Shown here in pieces: positions 4,691-6,668 of a stretch of 6,668 nt of DNA. A model generated the notes under the pieces. It was not told the origin of the DNA. It was given only the letters and a program-made list of their open reading frames with translations, and searched no databases. This DNA comes from Puniceicoccales bacterium (GTDB lineage Bacteria; Verrucomicrobiota; Verrucomicrobiia; Opitutales; LL51). The DNA is taken from the NCBI GenBank assembly GCA_031266235.1, contig JAISBJ010000062.1, forward strand, positions 1-6,668. The letters run 5' to 3'. A program made the translations under genes and the position numbers. Each line of letters opens with the position of its first letter. The first letter of the stretch is position 1.

Positions 4691-6668
4691 ATCGCCCAAT
4701 CGAAAATCGAACGCCGTCTTCAGCGCCGCGGGTGGAGTGGAAGTTTCTTTCGCTTTGGCCGGCTTCTCCGATGCCGCTTCCTTGGGAGCTCCGTCCGCTT
4801 GGGATTTACTCTCCTTTGTCGCATCCGACTTCGCCGACATCATCTCAAAAATAACCGATCGCAGCGCCATTAGCGTGAATATCGTCGCGTAATCCACCGA
4901 AAAATTCAAATTCAATTGATTACCTTCTTTAACACTCACCTCCCCGGATATTATTCCCTGTGCCCGCACATTCTCCTTCGATAAAAATTTACTCCAAATC
5001 GCTATCCATAGCTCGAATTTTTCAAATAGCCCCGATTCTTCCAACGCTTTTTGATCTCCTTTTTTCAATTCTTGTAACCACTTCGAGAATTGTTGCGGCA
5101 AACAAGGTAAATATTTACCTAAATCTAACAAAAATTTCACTATCGTCTCCGCCGTAAAACCACCTATGTGGGATTCTAGGGCAACTACCGGCGGTTCTTT
5201 CGCAGCGCTCGGATCGCTCACGCCGGATTTTGTAGCAGCCGCCAGCGATTCTCTCGCCACAATACCGTCGATGACGCTCTTTAAATAAGGTAAAGAATCC
5301 GATTCCAACGCCTCACCTTTGTAAAATGTCCCATAGAGAATTTCTTTCTCACGGTGCTCATCTTTCGACGCGATCGCCGCCACATTTGGCTCCGTAGAAG
5401 ACGTGTCTTGCTTTATGGGAGGCGCAGCTTCTCCGTCACGACGCCCATCGACGCTACCGGCAGCGCTCGAATCGCTCACGCCGGATTTTGTAGCAGCCGA
5501 CAGCAATTCTTTCGCCACCATACCATCGATTTTAGACAAAGTTACTGTCCCATTCGACTTTGCAGATGTATCCTGCTTTATGGGAGGCGCAGCTTGCGCA
5601 GATGTATCCTGCTTCGCCGAATCCAGAGCCAATACGTCAAAATTGGAATCCCCTAAATCCATCGTGTAAGTGAAAATCCTAAATCCCTTGTAGTCGTCTA
5701 AAAACTTATGTTCCCAGACGATAAATTTTTCGGAAGCGCCCGCAGAATCACCGCTATCCGCACCCGCTACCGTCTCTCCTTTCACTTCTTTCAAGAATTT
5801 TTGAAATTCGTCATTGCCAGACGCAAAAAAAGATTTCCATGCATCCAAATGCTCTTCGGGCGTAGCATGGGCCACCTTAGAAATGTTAAAACCAACCACT
5901 TTCCCCTGCCATAAAACATCAGAAACACTGCCGATCTCGGGTATAATTTTCAATGCCAACGCCTTACCCAATAATTCGACCAAAAGCGTAACGACCTTGA
6001 GATAAATCGGATTTACTTTTTTTTCAAAAGATTTCACAATATTATTGGTAAGAAGTTTTACAATATCAACCCCTGCGGGTATATTTTGTGCGAGGATTAC
6101 TGCGGCGGCGTTTCTCTGATCTATATCCTCGCCAATAACCAATTTTTTACACTGCTCCGCCTTCAAATCCAAATGGGCAGGGTCGAGTGCACAAGCTAGA
6201 TTGAATTCTACTTTGGAGGCATCCTCCAGAAATTCGACGCCACATTTTACATCTTTGACGCAATTCGTGAAATCTCCGCCCGGATTCCGCCACCCCATTG
6301 CTTGCGCCACATTCCACCATTTGGCATTCACTTCGATCACTCCCGATTGCGACGGCTGCTCCGCTAGGGCCACCAATTTTTTCGAAAAATCCTTCTCAAA
6401 AGACTCCAGCGTTTTACCCGGTTCCGGCAATCTAATCGCCCCCCCTTCCTTTTGGAAAAATATTTGCTTCTTTTTTAAATATTCTTCAAAGGCGTTGCCT
6501 TCCTCCTGGAAAACGATGCAATAAAAGAAATTTTCTTTTGCATTCGTTCCTTTCGGGTTCGGGAGAAAAAATAGGCCTACGTTGGAACCCTTTTTCAAAG
6601 CACTGCAATTTTGGCCGATCGGCGGAATAATCGACTGCAAAAGGATATTGACCACCGCATTATTCAGG
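4622..6668 (-). CDS. large repeat-containing protein of unknown family, N-terminus beyond the right edge
   Basis: I do not recognise this protein. The frame is open to the window edge. A GTG at 6653-6655 would give 677 residues, but coding continues upstream of it without a stop, so the true start is probably outside. Numbering from that GTG, two mostly helical regions (about 50-290 and 495-607) flank a low-complexity centre. The centre holds two copies of IDG-(M/I)-VA-(K/R)-E followed by AATKSGVSD at 376-399 and 462-485, and AAPPIKQDTS at 355 and 410. A further Ala/Lys/Ser/Glu/Pro linker lies at 606-645. The final segment, FRLGDVIFWDK to GYKAMG, is echoed in the remnant next to murE. Six cysteines fall at 46-169 (46, 132, 138, 155, 169 and, in the centre of none of the repeats, others are rare). 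No clear transmembrane helix or catalytic motif is visible, and no signal peptide can be judged. The repeated linkers suggest a surface or secreted protein, or an effector, but this is inference. Confidence 0.75.
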   Translation of the reverse strand, partial: LNNAVVNILLQSIIPPIGQNCSALKKGSNVGLFFLPNPKGTNAKENFFYCIVFQEEGNAFEEYLKKKQIFFQKEGGAIRLPEPGKTLESFEKDFSKKLVALAEQPSQSGVIEVNAKWWNVAQAMGWRNPGGDFTNCVKDVKCGVEFLEDASKVEFNLACALDPAHLDLKAEQCKKLVIGEDIDQRNAAAVILAQNIPAGVDIVKLLTNNIVKSFEKKVNPIYLKVVTLLVELLGKALALKIIPEIGSVSDVLWQGKVVGFNISKVAHATPEEHLDAWKSFFASGNDEFQKFLKEVKGETVAGADSGDSAGASEKFIVWEHKFLDDYKGFRIFTYTMDLGDSNFDVLALDSAKQDTSAQAAPPIKQDTSAKSNGTVTLSKIDGMVAKELLSAATKSGVSDSSAAGSVDGRRDGEAAPPIKQDTSSTEPNVAAIASKDEHREKEILYGTFYKGEALESDSLPYLKSVIDGIVARESLAAATKSGVSDPSAAKEPPVVALESHIGGFTAETIVKFLLDLGKYLPCLPQQFSKWLQELKKGDQKALEESGLFEKFELWIAIWSKFLSKENVRAQGIISGEVSVKEGNQLNLNFSVDYATIFTLMALRSVIFEMMSAKSDATKESKSQADGAPKEAASEKPAKAKETSTPPAALKTAFDFRLGDVIFWDKQILIPVKILTGYKAMG
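5202..5272 (-). repeat. 71-bp internal direct repeat of the large gene, copy 2
   Basis: This segment is similar to 5460-5530 at a constant offset of 258 bp (86 codons). It encodes IDGIVARESL followed by AAATKSGVSDPSAA. Differences are scattered single bases, several of them silent, which points to an older duplication kept in frame. Confidence 0.85.
5397..5430 (-). repeat. 34-bp direct repeat encoding AAPPIKQDTS, copy 2
   Basis: This matches 5562-5595 at an offset of 165 bp (55 codons). Because the neighbouring 71-bp repeat has an offset of 258 bp, the two modules are spaced differently in each copy, by about 11 residues in one and 42 in the other. Confidence 0.8.
5460..5530 (-). repeat. 71-bp internal direct repeat of the large gene, copy 1
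   Basis: This is the partner of 5202-5272. It encodes IDGMVAKELL followed by SAATKSGVSDSSAA. Confidence 0.85.
5562..5616 (-). repeat. direct repeat encoding AAPPIKQDTS, copy 1 plus a partial third copy
   Basis: Bases 5562-5595 match 5397-5430. Immediately beside them, 5598-5616 repeats the outer half (AKQDTSA), so the QDTSA phrase occurs twice within about 15 residues. Confidence 0.75.

Noticed and set aside
6653..6655. GTG as the true start of the large protein
   Set aside because: The frame stays open upstream to the window edge and no ribosome binding site can be judged, so a truncated gene is the safer reading.

Overview
The window looks like a piece of a bacterial chromosome, with every convincing gene on the minus strand. 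In transcription order (right to left) these are a large protein of unknown family cut by the right edge, murE, mtaB, a secreted-looking OTU-fold cysteine protease, and the possible 5' end of another gene at the left edge. MurE carries the DNPR signature for meso-diaminopimelate, so the organism makes DAP-type peptidoglycan. The OTU domain, which is commoner in eukaryotes, viruses and intracellular bacteria, hints at a host-associated lifestyle. Ribosome binding sites are weak or oddly placed. A member of the Planctomycetes-Verrucomicrobia-Chlamydiae group would fit, but this is an impression and not something the sequence proves.

Right part (4622-6668): a protein of at least 680 residues without recognisable domains. 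It has internal repeats and low-complexity linkers, and no start codon can be trusted inside the window. Between it and murE (about 4400-4690) lies an imperfect tandem duplication with a 145-bp offset. Each copy holds the 3' end of a large-protein-type gene, a 46-bp spacer and the first codons of murE. The copy next to murE is a broken gene tail with a stop codon inside it.

Middle (1605-4439): two housekeeping genes, murE (peptidoglycan precursor ligase) and mtaB (tRNA t6A37 methylthiotransferase). They are separated by 78 bp containing a GC-rich hairpin just ahead of mtaB.

Left part (1-1604): a protein of 386 residues with a probable N-terminal signal peptide, a charged linker of 20-residue repeats and a C-terminal OTU-type protease domain with recognisable Cys and His motifs. 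Downstream of it, at 251-338, is an 88-base cloverleaf of perfect inverted repeats, a 12-bp outer stem enclosing three hairpins, that fits no tRNA or standard terminator. Beyond that a short open frame runs off the left edge.

murE and mtaB do unrelated housekeeping jobs. The OTU protein and the large protein look like lineage-specific accessory genes flanking them. The most novel items are the cloverleaf, the OTU protein and the duplicated tail region with its large protein.
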